64,000 nucleotides of DNA, taken from the NCBI GenBank assembly GCA_001897435.1, contig MKSV01000005.1:1-64000 (forward strand), in the 5' to 3' direction. The translations under genes and the position numbers were made by a program. The stretch is from Acidobacteriales bacterium 59-55. Its GTDB lineage: Bacteria; Acidobacteriota; Terriglobia; Terriglobales; Acidobacteriaceae. Positions 9,647 to 18,727 of the stretch are shown here, piece by piece. Each line of letters starts with the position of its first letter. The stretch's first letter is position 1. A model generated the notes under the pieces. The model was not told the origin of the DNA and did not search any database. It was given only the letters and a program-made list of their open reading frames with translations.

Positions 9647-10933
9647 ATGAAAACGTCACGAGGCACAGACGAATCTCTCCGCTGCTCTTTCTGCCACAAG
9701 TCGCAGGACGCAGTAGCCAAGCTCATCTCTTCGCCATCGGATTATCCGCGGGCATACATCTGTGATGAGTGCGTTGCGGTGTGCAACTCGATCCTCGAAG
9801 ACGACCGCACTGAGGCGCAGCCGGGCGCTGCTCCGGCTCACCTGCCCAAGCCGCAGGAGGTCAAGGCATTTCTGGATGAGTACGTGATCGGGCAGGACCA
9901 GACCAAGAAGAAGCTGGCCGTGGCAGTCTACAACCACTACAAGCGGATTCAGATGAACAAGACTCGCGGCAACGATGTGGAGCTGGCGAAGTCGAATATC
10001 CTTCTGGTGGGGCCGACGGGATCGGGCAAAACCCTGCTGGCACAGACCATGGCAAAGATGCTGGATGTGCCGTTCGCGATTGTCGATGCGACAACGCTTA
10101 CGGAGGCCGGGTATGTCGGCGAGGATGTCGAGAACATCATCCTGAAGCTGCTGCAGGCGGCTGAAGGAGACGTTGCGCGGGCGCAAAGCGGGATCATCTA
10201 CATCGACGAGATCGACAAGATCGGACGCAAGGACGAAAACCCGTCCATCACCCGAGACGTCTCGGGCGAAGGCGTACAGCAGGCTCTTTTGAAACTGCTG
10301 GAGGGCACCGTTGCCAACGTTCCACCTCAGGGCGGACGCAAGCATCCGCACCAGGAGTTCACTGCCGTCGATACGACCAATATTCTTTTCATCTGCGGCG
10401 GGGCATTTGTCGGCTTGGAGAAGGTGATTGGACGACGTGTCGGCAAAAAGGCGCTTGGGTTCAAGGCTGTTGTAGATCCGGATGCGAAGGATGGCGAGGT
10501 AACGCCGATCCGGGCACAGCGCGATGCGGAACTGCTGCGCCAGGCTGAGCCTCAGGACCTGTTGAAGTATGGTCTGATCCCGGAGTTTGTGGGACGGCTG
10601 CCAGTGTTGGGGATTCTTGACGAATTGGATGAGGCAGCGCTGATCGAAATTCTGACGAAGCCCCGCAATGCAATTCTTAAGCAATATACGAAGCTCTTCG
10701 ACTACGAGGGTGTGAAGGTAACATTCACGGACGAGGCAGCCCGGGAGATTGCCCGCGAAGCACTGCAACGAAAGGTCGGCGCGCGCGGACTGCGGATGAT
10801 CCTGGAAGAGCTGATGCTCGACCTGATGTACTTCGTTCCCGGCAACAAAAAAGTCAAGGAACTGTCGATCACGGCGGAGATGGTGAAGAAGCACAGCCTG
10901 ACGTTGCCAATGTTGCTGGAGAAGGCCGGCTAA
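9647..10933 (+). CDS. clpX: ATP-dependent Clp protease ATP-binding subunit ClpX
   Basis: 428 residues from ATG 9647, chosen over TTG 9626 because AGGAG lies 11 bp ahead and family members begin close to here. The N-terminal zinc-binding domain has CSFC...CDECVAVC; then Walker [14 protein letters not shown], Walker [10 protein letters not shown], the [14 protein letters not shown] segment and the C-terminal [18 protein letters not shown] sensor-2 region. It unfolds tagged proteins and passes them to ClpP; the adjacency to clpP fits this. Confidence 0.96.
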   Translation: MKTSRGTDESLRCSFCHKSQDAVAKLISSPSDYPRAYICDECVAVCNSILEDDRTEAQPGAAPAHLPKPQEVKAFLDEYVIGQDQTKKKLAVAVYNHYKRIQMNKTRGNDVELAKSNILLVGPTGSGKTLLAQTMAKMLDVPFAIVDATTLTEAGYVGEDVENIILKLLQAAEGDVARAQSGIIYIDEIDKIGRKDENPSITRDVSGEGVQQALLKLLEGTVANVPPQGGRKHPHQEFTAVDTTNILFICGGAFVGLEKVIGRRVGKKALGFKAVVDPDAKDGEVTPIRAQRDAELLRQAEPQDLLKYGLIPEFVGRLPVLGILDELDEAALIEILTKPRNAILKQYTKLFDYEGVKVTFTDEAAREIAREALQRKVGARGLRMILEELMLDLMYFVPGNKKVKELSITAEMVKKHSLTLPMLLEKAG

Positions 10934-11040
10934 AGCAATTCTCCTGTCGGTACAGGGAGGCTTCGAAATCTTGGCCGCTTTCTCTCAAGGAAAGCGGCAC
11001 TCCTCGGAATTTTCCACCCCACAGTAACAGGAGAATTGCT
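10934..11040. repeat. Nested palindromic repeat, unit A (upstream of lon)
   Basis: A perfect 14-bp inverted repeat (AGCAATTCTCCTGT at 10934-10947 and its complement at 11027-11040) encloses an inner perfect 9-bp hairpin (GCCGCTTTC 10974-10982, GAAAGCGGC 10990-10998). The element starts directly after the clpX stop codon. The outer arm resembles the arm of the element at 13907-14009 downstream of lon, so both look like members of one interspersed palindromic family. It may also serve as the clpX terminator. Confidence 0.7.
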
Positions 11041-11050
11041 CCAGGGAACC

Positions 11051-11157
11051 TCTGATTAAGTCCGGTTCTGTTAAGGGCACGGCTTTAGCCGTGCCGCAAG
11101 TGGCTTGACTGCAACGCGGCTTTAGCCGCTGAGGGCATCTTCCGAGACTTAATCAGA
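11051..11157. repeat. Nested palindromic repeat, unit B with two cggctttagccg hairpins
   Basis: Outer arms TCTGATTAAGTC (11051-11062) and GACTTAATCAGA (11146-11157) are perfect 12-bp complements. Between them are two hairpins sharing the same tip: GGCACGGC-TTTA-GCCGTGCC at 11076-11095 and GCGGC-TTTA-GCCGC at 11116-11129. From my knowledge of acidobacterial genomes this tip recurs often, but copy number cannot be counted here. It lies immediately downstream of unit A and ends about 190 bp before lon. Confidence 0.7.
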
Positions 11158-11344
11158 CCTTCCCCTGGGAACGGGCATTTCATCTGCTATACAGATTCCG
11201 CCGGTCTGAATTTTCCATGATACCCGTGCGGCGCCAAGTCTGCAGACGGCGTTTTCGCGCTTCCATCCCCCTACAATTTACAATGATTTGCAGCCGCGGA
11301 CGGTGTGCATCGTTATCGATGTTCAATCGTCTAATGGGAGAGCA

Positions 11345-13768
11345 ATGACAAATCAAACCAAAGAAGTACTGAGCGGCGACGTTCGCAAGCTACCGATGAT
11401 GCCCATTCGTGACATGGTCATCTTTCCCCATATGATGACGCCGTTTGTGGTGGGCCGCGAGTCCAGCGTGCGTGCTCTCGAAGAGGCGCTGTCGGGCGAC
11501 CGGAAGATCTTCCTGGCGACCCAGCATGACGCCTCGGTGGACGAACCGAACGTCGACGACATCTTCGAGACGGGCACGATCGGCAATATCGTTCAGAGCG
11601 TGAAGATGCCGGACGGCAACATTAAAGTGCTGGTCGAGGGAGTCGAGCGGGCACGGGCGACTGCGATCAACGACGTCGACGGATTCTTTGTCGCAACGGT
11701 GCGCACCGGACAGACTCATCTGGAACTGACGCCACAGGTCGAGCAGTTGATGCAGCGAGTTCACACGCTGTTTGAGCAGTATGTGAAGTTGCAACAGTCT
11801 TTGAACTACGAGACCATGGCGGCGAGTGTGCGCTCCGATGAGCCGGCGAAGCTGGCAGATACTATCGCCGCGAATCTTCAGCTTTCGATTGAAGAGAAGC
11901 AGCAGTTACTGGAGGTCTTCGACCCCGAACTGCGGCTATCGAGAGTGGCCGATGTGCTGGACCTCGCGATCGAGAAGTTGAACATGGACCGCACCATCCA
12001 GTCTCGCGTGAAGCGGCAGATGGAGAAGGCTCAGAAAGAGTACTACCTCAACGAGAAGATTAAGGCGATTCAGAAGGAGCTTGGTCGCGGCGAAAAGTCC
12101 GAATTCGATGAGTTGAAGAAGAAGATCGAAGAGGCAGGAATGCCGAAGGACGTGCTCGACAAGTCCTTGCAGGAGCTTAAAAAGCTGGAGGCGATGCCGC
12201 CGATGTCGGCCGAGTCCACCGTCTCGCGCAACTACCTTGACTGGCTGTTGGCGGTGCCGTGGAAGAAGCGATCGAAGGAGATTCGCTCGATTGAGCATGC
12301 CGAGCAGATCCTGAATGAAGATCACTACGGACTCGAAAAGATCAAGGAGCGCATCCTCGAATTTCTGGCAGTGCGGCAGTTGGTGAAAAACCCCAAGGGC
12401 TCAATCCTGTGCTTCGTCGGGCCTCCGGGCGTGGGCAAAACGTCGCTGGGCATGTCGATTGCCAAGGCGACAGGACGCAAGTTTGTGCGCATGTCATTGG
12501 GAGGTGTGCGGGACGAGGCGGAGATTCGCGGACATCGGCGCACCTATATCGGAGCGCTGCCGGGACAGATCATTCAATCGATGAAGAAGGCCGGAACCAA
12601 GAATCCGGTATTTATGCTCGATGAGGTCGACAAGATGGCTTCGGACTTCCGTGGCGATCCGGCCAGTGCGCTGCTTGAGGTTCTCGACCCGGAGCAGAAC
12701 ACATCGTTCCAGGACCATTATCTCGACGTGGAGTACGACCTGTCGCAGGTGTTGTTTGTCGCAACGGCAAATGTGTTGCATACGATTCCGGGGCCGCTAC
12801 AGGATCGGATGGAGATTCTACGGCTGCACGGTTATACGGAGTTGGAGAAGCTGGAGATTGCGAAGCAGTATCTGGTCAAGAAGCAGCGTGAGGCTACAGG
12901 CTTGACGGAGGCGCAGGCGGTGTTTGAAGACGACGCGCTGCGACAGATTATTCGTGGATACACTCGTGAGGCCGGCGTCAGGAACCTTGAGCGTGAGATC
13001 GGCAATGTATGCCGCAAGATTGCGCGGCGGGTCGTAAAGAACGGAGCCAGGCACCAGGAGACCGTCACTGGCGAGAACATCGCAGAGATTCTGGGCGTTG
13101 CAAAGTTCCGTGACTCCCAGGTTCATGAGAAGAGCGAGGTTGGGCTGGTCACCGGTCTGGCATGGACCGAGATGGGCGGCACGATTCTACAGACCGAAGT
13201 GCAGGTCCTTGACGGCAAGGGCAAGTTAACAGCAACTGGCCAGCTTGGTGACGTCATGCAGGAGTCCGCACAGGCCGCACTGAGCTACATACGGTCAAGA
13301 GCGAACCATCTGGGGCTAGCGAGAGATTTCTACCGGAATGTCGATATCCATGTCCATGTGCCTGAGGGCGCCATTCCCAAGGATGGACCTTCGGCCGGAA
13401 TTACTCTGGCGACTGGCCTCGCGAGCGCGTTGACAAAGATCAAGGTGCGCCGCGACATCGCCATGACCGGAGAGATTACGCTTCGGGGCAAGGTGCTGCC
13501 GATTGGAGGCTTGAAAGAGAAGCTGCTGGCGGCACATCGCGCAGGCATCTTCGAGGCGATTCTTCCGGAAGACAATCGCAAGGATCTGGCTGAACTGCCG
13601 GAGCTATTGAAGACCTCGATGAAGCTGCATTTTGTGGAGGAGATGGATCAAGTGCTCCAGATCGCTCTCGAAGAGAAACTTCCTGAATTGCAGGAAGAGA
13701 CCCCAGGTGTTCTCGGATCGGTGATGCCTGCTGCAATTGACGGATCACAACCGGTAGCTCATCAATAG
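11345..13768 (+). CDS. lon: ATP-dependent protease Lon
   Basis: 807 residues from ATG 11345, which has GGGAGAG just ahead; an upstream start at 11288 gives a 19-residue extension without family support. Domains: N-terminal substrate-binding domain (about 20-210), a long coiled-coil helix rich in Lys/Glu, AAA+ ATPase with Walker [12 protein letters not shown] and Walker [12 protein letters not shown], and the C-terminal serine protease domain with [13 protein letters not shown] (catalytic Ser) and the catalytic Lys in the [18 protein letters not shown] region. Degrades misfolded and regulatory proteins. It is separated from clpX by palindromic repeats and so is probably transcribed on its own. 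Confidence 0.96.
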   Translation: MTNQTKEVLSGDVRKLPMMPIRDMVIFPHMMTPFVVGRESSVRALEEALSGDRKIFLATQHDASVDEPNVDDIFETGTIGNIVQSVKMPDGNIKVLVEGVERARATAINDVDGFFVATVRTGQTHLELTPQVEQLMQRVHTLFEQYVKLQQSLNYETMAASVRSDEPAKLADTIAANLQLSIEEKQQLLEVFDPELRLSRVADVLDLAIEKLNMDRTIQSRVKRQMEKAQKEYYLNEKIKAIQKELGRGEKSEFDELKKKIEEAGMPKDVLDKSLQELKKLEAMPPMSAESTVSRNYLDWLLAVPWKKRSKEIRSIEHAEQILNEDHYGLEKIKERILEFLAVRQLVKNPKGSILCFVGPPGVGKTSLGMSIAKATGRKFVRMSLGGVRDEAEIRGHRRTYIGALPGQIIQSMKKAGTKNPVFMLDEVDKMASDFRGDPASALLEVLDPEQNTSFQDHYLDVEYDLSQVLFVATANVLHTIPGPLQDRMEILRLHGYTELEKLEIAKQYLVKKQREATGLTEAQAVFEDDALRQIIRGYTREAGVRNLEREIGNVCRKIARRVVKNGARHQETVTGENIAEILGVAKFRDSQVHEKSEVGLVTGLAWTEMGGTILQTEVQVLDGKGKLTATGQLGDVMQESAQAALSYIRSRANHLGLARDFYRNVDIHVHVPEGAIPKDGPSAGITLATGLASALTKIKVRRDIAMTGEITLRGKVLPIGGLKEKLLAAHRAGIFEAILPEDNRKDLAELPELLKTSMKLHFVEEMDQVLQIALEEKLPELQEETPGVLGSVMPAAIDGSQPVAHQ

Positions 13769-13793
13769 AAGACGGCGCACCTGTTGACAAAGC

Positions 13794-13820
13794 AAGACCG
13801 AGCCAAGTTGGCTCGGTCTT
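13794..13820. terminator. Terminator after lon
   Basis: Perfect 12-bp stem AAGACCGAGCCA / TGGCTCGGTCTT with a 3-nt loop, 25 bp after the lon stop. The stem itself ends in TCTT and is followed by ACTTTG. It lies between convergent lon and ilvC and could stop both. Confidence 0.8.
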
Positions 13821-13862
13821 ACTTTGTAGGATTTACCCGAGAACGAAGAACGTTTTCAAGGC

Positions 13863-13896
13863 CTCCGCTTCAACCATGAAAAAAGTCGAAGCGGAG
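13863..13896. repeat. Short inverted repeat between lon and ilvC
   Basis: CTCCGCTTC (13863-13871) and GAAGCGGAG (13888-13896), a 9-bp stem with a 16-nt loop. It sits between the lon terminator and the larger palindromic element, and could act as a second terminator for the convergent genes. Confidence 0.5.
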
Positions 13897-13906
13897 ACAC
13901 CTGTTT

Positions 13907-14009
13907 AGAGCAAAGTAGCAGTTGGTGTAGAGCCTGCCGAGCCCTTTGTTTGTCATTCCCGAAGGGAATCTGCGGTTGCCTTCCTCCACACCAACAGCAA
14001 ATCTGCTCT
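13907..14009. repeat. Nested palindromic repeat, unit C (downstream of lon and ilvC)
   Basis: Imperfect 26-bp outer arms at 13907-13932 and 13984-14009 (start AGAGCA, end TGCTCT) enclose a hairpin ATTCCC-GAA-GGGAAT at 13955-13969. The outer arm shares AGCA, ATT, CTGTT and TGTGG blocks in order with unit A upstream of lon. It lies 21 bp from the ilvC stop, so ilvC and lon are both bordered by the element. Confidence 0.65.
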
Positions 14010-14030
14010 AGTCTTTGACGATGGAGCTGC

Positions 14031-15098
<1,068 letters not shown>

Positions 15099-15216
15099 TC
15101 AGTTGACGGCCACCAATTGCACGGTTTTACTGAGAAAAAGAACAAACCCGAACGATCGTTTTCCTGGTTTGACCTGAAGTTTGCCTTTCCTCCGCGGAAT
15201 CGATGGTCGATGACCT

Positions 15217-15819
15217 TTAGTTGTCGTCGAGTTCGCTTGGAAGATCGCTGGCGCCTGTCTCATTCGATACAGTGCCAGCGGTGCCGTTCGTGCCAAGCGC
15301 CTTGAGCACCCGGCTGGTGTGTTTGCCTCGCCGCATCGCCATCCGGCCGGTGCGCGAAACCTCAAGAATCGTGTAGCCGCTCTCGCGCAATACCTGAATC
15401 AGCCCCTCGATCTTGCTGGCCGCCCCGGTCATCTCCAGCATGATCGACTCCGGCGCCAGATCGACCACGCGGGCGCGGAAGACCGTGGCCAGCTCGAAGA
15501 TCTGCGAGCGCGAGTGCAGCCCGTTCGGTTCTTTTGGCCCGGCGGCGACCTTGATCAGGCAAAGCTCGCGAATGACGCCCTCGCTGCGGCCTACCTCATC
15601 CACGTCAACGGTAATCTCGAGCTTGTAGAGTGACGCCTTGATGCGGTGTGCCGCATTCTCCGGCGCCTCGCAAACGATGGTCATGCGGGATACGTCGGCG
15701 CGTTCGGACTCCCCCACCGTCAGCGAGACGATGTTGATGCTGAGACGGCGAAAGAGCGAGGCGACGCGGGTCAGAGCGCCGGGCTTATCTGAAACAAGGG
15801 CAACAAAGGTGTGGAGCAT
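15217..15819 (-). CDS. ilvN: Acetolactate synthase small (regulatory) subunit
   Basis: 200 residues, slightly longer than typical (about 160-175) because of a polar C-terminal tail. The N-terminal ACT domain starts MLHTFVALVSDKPGALTRVASLFRRLSINI, the valine-binding fold, followed by the second ACT-like domain. It binds IlvB and confers feedback inhibition. The ATG is placed directly after the stop of the upstream gene (TAAATG), and AAGGAG within the end of that gene is its ribosome site, so the two are translationally coupled. Confidence 0.95.
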   Translation of the reverse strand: MLHTFVALVSDKPGALTRVASLFRRLSINIVSLTVGESERADVSRMTIVCEAPENAAHRIKASLYKLEITVDVDEVGRSEGVIRELCLIKVAAGPKEPNGLHSRSQIFELATVFRARVVDLAPESIMLEMTGAASKIEGLIQVLRESGYTILEVSRTGRMAMRRGKHTSRVLKALGTNGTAGTVSNETGASDLPSELDDN

Positions 15820-16413
15820 TTACGGCTTCTCCTTGGGTTCAACGGGGATGATGGGTGCGTGAGACGCTGGTGGATGTGGGTACCTGGGGATATCGATCCG
15901 GGGAATCTCGAAGAGAATCAACTCTCCGGGTTTGGCCTTCGGTCTGGCATCGCTGCAAAGATTGCCCGTGGTAATGCCATTGTTGCGAATCTCGGTGATC
16001 GAGTAGTCGGTATAAAGCTCTCCCCGCGACCGGCAGTCGGCGTACATGTTCGAGAGAATGCGAATCGTGGTTGCGTCGCCGGTCTTCACCTCGATGATGC
16101 CGTCTTTGTCCGTCGGCATGGCAACGGATCCGATCTGGTCTACCCTGAGCGCCACGTTCAGTTTCTCGTCCGTGACAGGCTTGTTGGTCTTCGCGTTGAT
16201 GATCTTGATGCTTACGATGTGCTGTTGTGCCTTCGTGTCATGCGGCTGGCCTTTTGCATTGTGCTCCTGCGTCTTTGCGAACGCGGGCGCGAGTGTAAAC
16301 ATCGATATCAGCACAAACAGAAGCGCCAAAGGCGGGATTTTATACCAACATGGGGGGAAATCCCATGAATGTTTGGGTTTGTCGTTTATTAGGGCCACGA
16401 AGCTGTGAAACAT
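15820..16413 (-). CDS. Exported hypothetical protein between ilvB and ilvN, starting with an IlvN-like leader
   Basis: 197 residues from ATG 16413, which has AGGGGA 7 bp ahead; a start at 16437 is also open. The first 13 residues, MFHSFVALINDKP, match the start of IlvN (MLHTFVALVSDKP) at 9 of 13 positions with four conservative changes. A hydrophobic segment (PPLALLFVLISMFTLAPAFA) and likely signal-peptidase site follow, then a domain starting IVSIKIINAKTNKPVTD, a carboxypeptidase-regulatory-like beta sandwich pattern, and a C-terminal block with paired Cys (YADCRSRG...GNLCSD...PGELILFE). The next upstream gene encodes a paralogue. Function unknown. It abuts ilvN with no gap. Confidence 0.7.
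   Translation of the reverse strand: MFHSFVALINDKPKHSWDFPPCWYKIPPLALLFVLISMFTLAPAFAKTQEHNAKGQPHDTKAQQHIVSIKIINAKTNKPVTDEKLNVALRVDQIGSVAMPTDKDGIIEVKTGDATTIRILSNMYADCRSRGELYTDYSITEIRNNGITTGNLCSDARPKAKPGELILFEIPRIDIPRYPHPPASHAPIIPVEPKEKP
16375..16413 (-). other. 13-codon sequence resembling the 5' end of ilvN
   Basis: Codons 1-13 of the exported hypothetical gene resemble codons 1-13 of ilvN (15781-15819), with 26 of 39 bases identical by my hand count. The similarity stops abruptly after KP: IlvN goes on GALTRVAS, this gene goes on KHSWDFPP. Read as a remnant of an earlier ilvN start left upstream of inserted genes, or as an acquired leader. Confidence 0.55.
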
Positions 16414-16414
16414 T

Positions 16415-16843
16415 CTAGTTTCCCCTGAGCGCCTCAATGAAGGTTGAGCGTCGAAAGACCCTGACGAGAGTTCCCGGAGTTGGAGGAGGAAGCGTCGCCC
16501 CGCATTCGTTCGGTTCCACGATTCCTTGTGAGAGAATCTGTTCTGCGCTATACGACTGATACTTATCCTTATTGGGATTACAAGTTTGATGAAATGAGCG
16601 TTCTACAAGTGCTTCAATTTGCGATCGTCTATCGACATCAATACTTACGAAACCTCGTCCGTCCGTCCTTAAAATTCCTACTAATTTATGGGTAGTTATG
16701 TTGTTTACAACGACATTCGTTTTTGCAATAGGCTTGCCATTTTTGCCGTTCAGAAACTGGATGCGAATCTGAGCGGCGTTACTTGTGGAAGCAAGCCCTA
16801 GCATCAGTGAAATGATCGATGCGATCCAAAAACTTCGTATCAT
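16415..16843 (-). CDS. Exported hypothetical protein, paralogue of its downstream neighbour
   Basis: 142 residues with a classical signal peptide (MIRSFWIASIISLMLGLASTSNA, cut before AQ). The mature part starts IRIQFLNGKNGKPIAKT, and its C-terminal block (TCNPNKDKYQSYSAEQIL..GIVEPNEC...PGTLVRVF) aligns with the neighbour: Cys, Tyr-Ser, Glu-Ile, Gly-Ile, Asn-x-Cys and Pro-Gly-x-Leu are shared. The ATG overlaps the ilvB stop by 4 bp (ATGA), so it is co-translated with ilvB. Similar small exported proteins occur in acidobacteria to my knowledge; no function is known. Confidence 0.75.
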   Translation of the reverse strand: MIRSFWIASIISLMLGLASTSNAAQIRIQFLNGKNGKPIAKTNVVVNNITTHKLVGILRTDGRGFVSIDVDRRSQIEALVERSFHQTCNPNKDKYQSYSAEQILSQGIVEPNECGATLPPPTPGTLVRVFRRSTFIEALRGN

Positions 16844-18594
16844 TCATCCTCCGCCGTTTCCAATAACGGATCCTTCTGCGGCCGGCGCACCATCTCATGC
16901 AGCGCCTTCCCCGGAGCGATCATCGGATAAACCCCATCTTCCTTCTCCACCTGAAAATTAATTAAAAATGCCTTGCCGCTGGTCCGCGCCTTCGTGACTG
17001 TGGGCGTCACATCCTTGCGTTTGTTGACAGTCGCGCCGTCAATTCCATGCGCCGCCGCCAGCTTGACGAAGTCGGGCGAGAGGATGGGGCTGGCGGCGTA
17101 GTTCTTCTCGTAGAAGGCCTCCTGCCACTGCCGCACCATGCCGAGGAAGCCGTTATTGATGACGGCGATGTTGATTGCCAGCCCCTCCTGCACAATGGTC
17201 GAAAGCTCGCAGCCGGTCATCTGGAAGCCGCCGTCCCCGGCGATCACCCAGACGTCCTTCTCCGGGCATGCAACCTTGGCTCCGATCGCCGCGGGCAGGG
17301 CAAAACCCATGGTCCCGAGGCCTCCGCTGGTCACGAGCGTCCGCGAGGCGTCGTGTTTGTAGTACTGTGCCTCCCACATCTGGTGCTGGCCTACATCGGT
17401 GACGATGATCGTCTGGTCAGCGCGGCCGGCGGCATGGGCCTCACGCCAGATGTCATTGATGACGTGCGCGGCATAGAGGTGGCCGTTATCCGGCAGGTTA
17501 ATAATGTCACGCACCGCGGCGTCGCCCTTCATGGCGTTGACGGCCTTGATCCAGGTAGCGTCTTTCTTCGTCGGCAGCAGCGGCAGGACCAGGCTCAGGG
17601 TCTGGCGCAGGTCGCCGATCAGGGCGACGTCCACCTTGACGTTCTTATCGATCTCGCTGGGGTCGATCTCGATGTGAATCTTCTTTGCGTTGGGCGCGTA
17701 GCTGGCGAGATTGCCGGTCACGCGGTCGTCGAATCTCATGCCGAAGGCGAGCAGCAGGTCGGCCTGCTGGATCGCGTTGTTGACCCACGATTCGCCGTGC
17801 ATCCCCATCATGCCCAGCGAAAGCGGATGGGTGGTCGGAAAGGCCCCGAGTCCGAGCAGCGTGCTTGCAACCGGAATCTGCTGGCGCTCGGCAAAGGCGA
17901 TCACCTCGGCTTCGGCCCCCGATTGCAGGACGCCATGCCCCGCGAGAATGACGGGCCGCTTGGACGATTTGATCAGTTCGATGGCCTGCCGGATCGACGA
18001 GCTTTCGGCGCGCAGCATGGGGTGCGGGCGATGGGGAGCGGGCGCAGCGGCGGCAAAGTCAAAGCTGGCCGTCGCCTGCTGGGCGTCTTTGGTAATGTCG
18101 ATCAGGACCGGCCCCGGCCGGCCACACTGGGCGATCTGAAAGGCCTCGCGGATCGTCGGCGCGATATCCTCGGCGCGGGTAACCAGCCAGTTGTGCTTGG
18201 TGATGGGCAGCGTGATGCCGGTAATGTCAACCTCTTGAAACGCATCCGAGCCCAGCACCTTCGACGAGACCTGCCCGGTGATGCAGACGATGGGAATCGA
18301 ATCGAGCATGGCCGTGGCAATGCCCGTCACCAGATTCGTCGCCCCCGGCCCGCTGGTCGCCATGCAGACGCCCACCTTGCCCGAGGCGCGGGCGTACCCG
18401 TCGGCCATGTGCGAGGCTCCCTGCTCGTGCCGCACCAGAATATGGTGGATGCTCGGGAACTTGCGCAGCGCGTCATAGGCGGGCAGAATGGCTCCACCCG
18501 GATAGCCGAAGACCTGGTCTACGCCTTCGCCGGCCAGCGTGGCCCAGATGATCTCTGCTCCGGTAAGTTGCGGGTGCTGATTTTTGTCTGCCAT
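16840..18594 (-). CDS. ilvB: Acetolactate synthase large (catalytic) subunit
   Basis: 584 residues from ATG 18594, preferred over 18654 and 18606 because GGAGGG lies 5 bp before it. ThDP enzyme in the usual order: N-terminal pyrimidine-binding domain (GVDQVFGYPGGAILP, HEQGASHMADGYARASGKVGV), central FAD-binding domain and C-terminal pyrophosphate domain with the GDGGFQMTGCELST...NN motif. Condenses two pyruvates, or pyruvate with 2-oxobutyrate, committing carbon to valine/leucine or isoleucine. Its stop overlaps the next gene by 4 bp; the regulatory subunit gene follows only after two exported hypothetical genes. Confidence 0.96.
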   Translation of the reverse strand: MADKNQHPQLTGAEIIWATLAGEGVDQVFGYPGGAILPAYDALRKFPSIHHILVRHEQGASHMADGYARASGKVGVCMATSGPGATNLVTGIATAMLDSIPIVCITGQVSSKVLGSDAFQEVDITGITLPITKHNWLVTRAEDIAPTIREAFQIAQCGRPGPVLIDITKDAQQATASFDFAAAAPAPHRPHPMLRAESSSIRQAIELIKSSKRPVILAGHGVLQSGAEAEVIAFAERQQIPVASTLLGLGAFPTTHPLSLGMMGMHGESWVNNAIQQADLLLAFGMRFDDRVTGNLASYAPNAKKIHIEIDPSEIDKNVKVDVALIGDLRQTLSLVLPLLPTKKDATWIKAVNAMKGDAAVRDIINLPDNGHLYAAHVINDIWREAHAAGRADQTIIVTDVGQHQMWEAQYYKHDASRTLVTSGGLGTMGFALPAAIGAKVACPEKDVWVIAGDGGFQMTGCELSTIVQEGLAINIAVINNGFLGMVRQWQEAFYEKNYAASPILSPDFVKLAAAHGIDGATVNKRKDVTPTVTKARTSGKAFLINFQVEKEDGVYPMIAPGKALHEMVRRPQKDPLLETAEDE

Positions 18595-18727
18595 ATTGCC
18601 CTCCATTAGGTGCTTTGCCTCTACCGCTGTTACTTCTGCTTTTAACTCTGCCAATCTCTTGCTTTAAGGTCCGAACTCAATTCACTTTTCTGTACATACC
18701 GAATGCCTTGAGCCCGAACCAAAAGCA

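Noticed and set aside
17047..18609. 520-codon plus-strand open frame opposite ilvB
   Set aside because: It is the antisense shadow of ilvB in a GC-rich gene; its composition (rich in Arg, Gly, Asp, His) has no domain.
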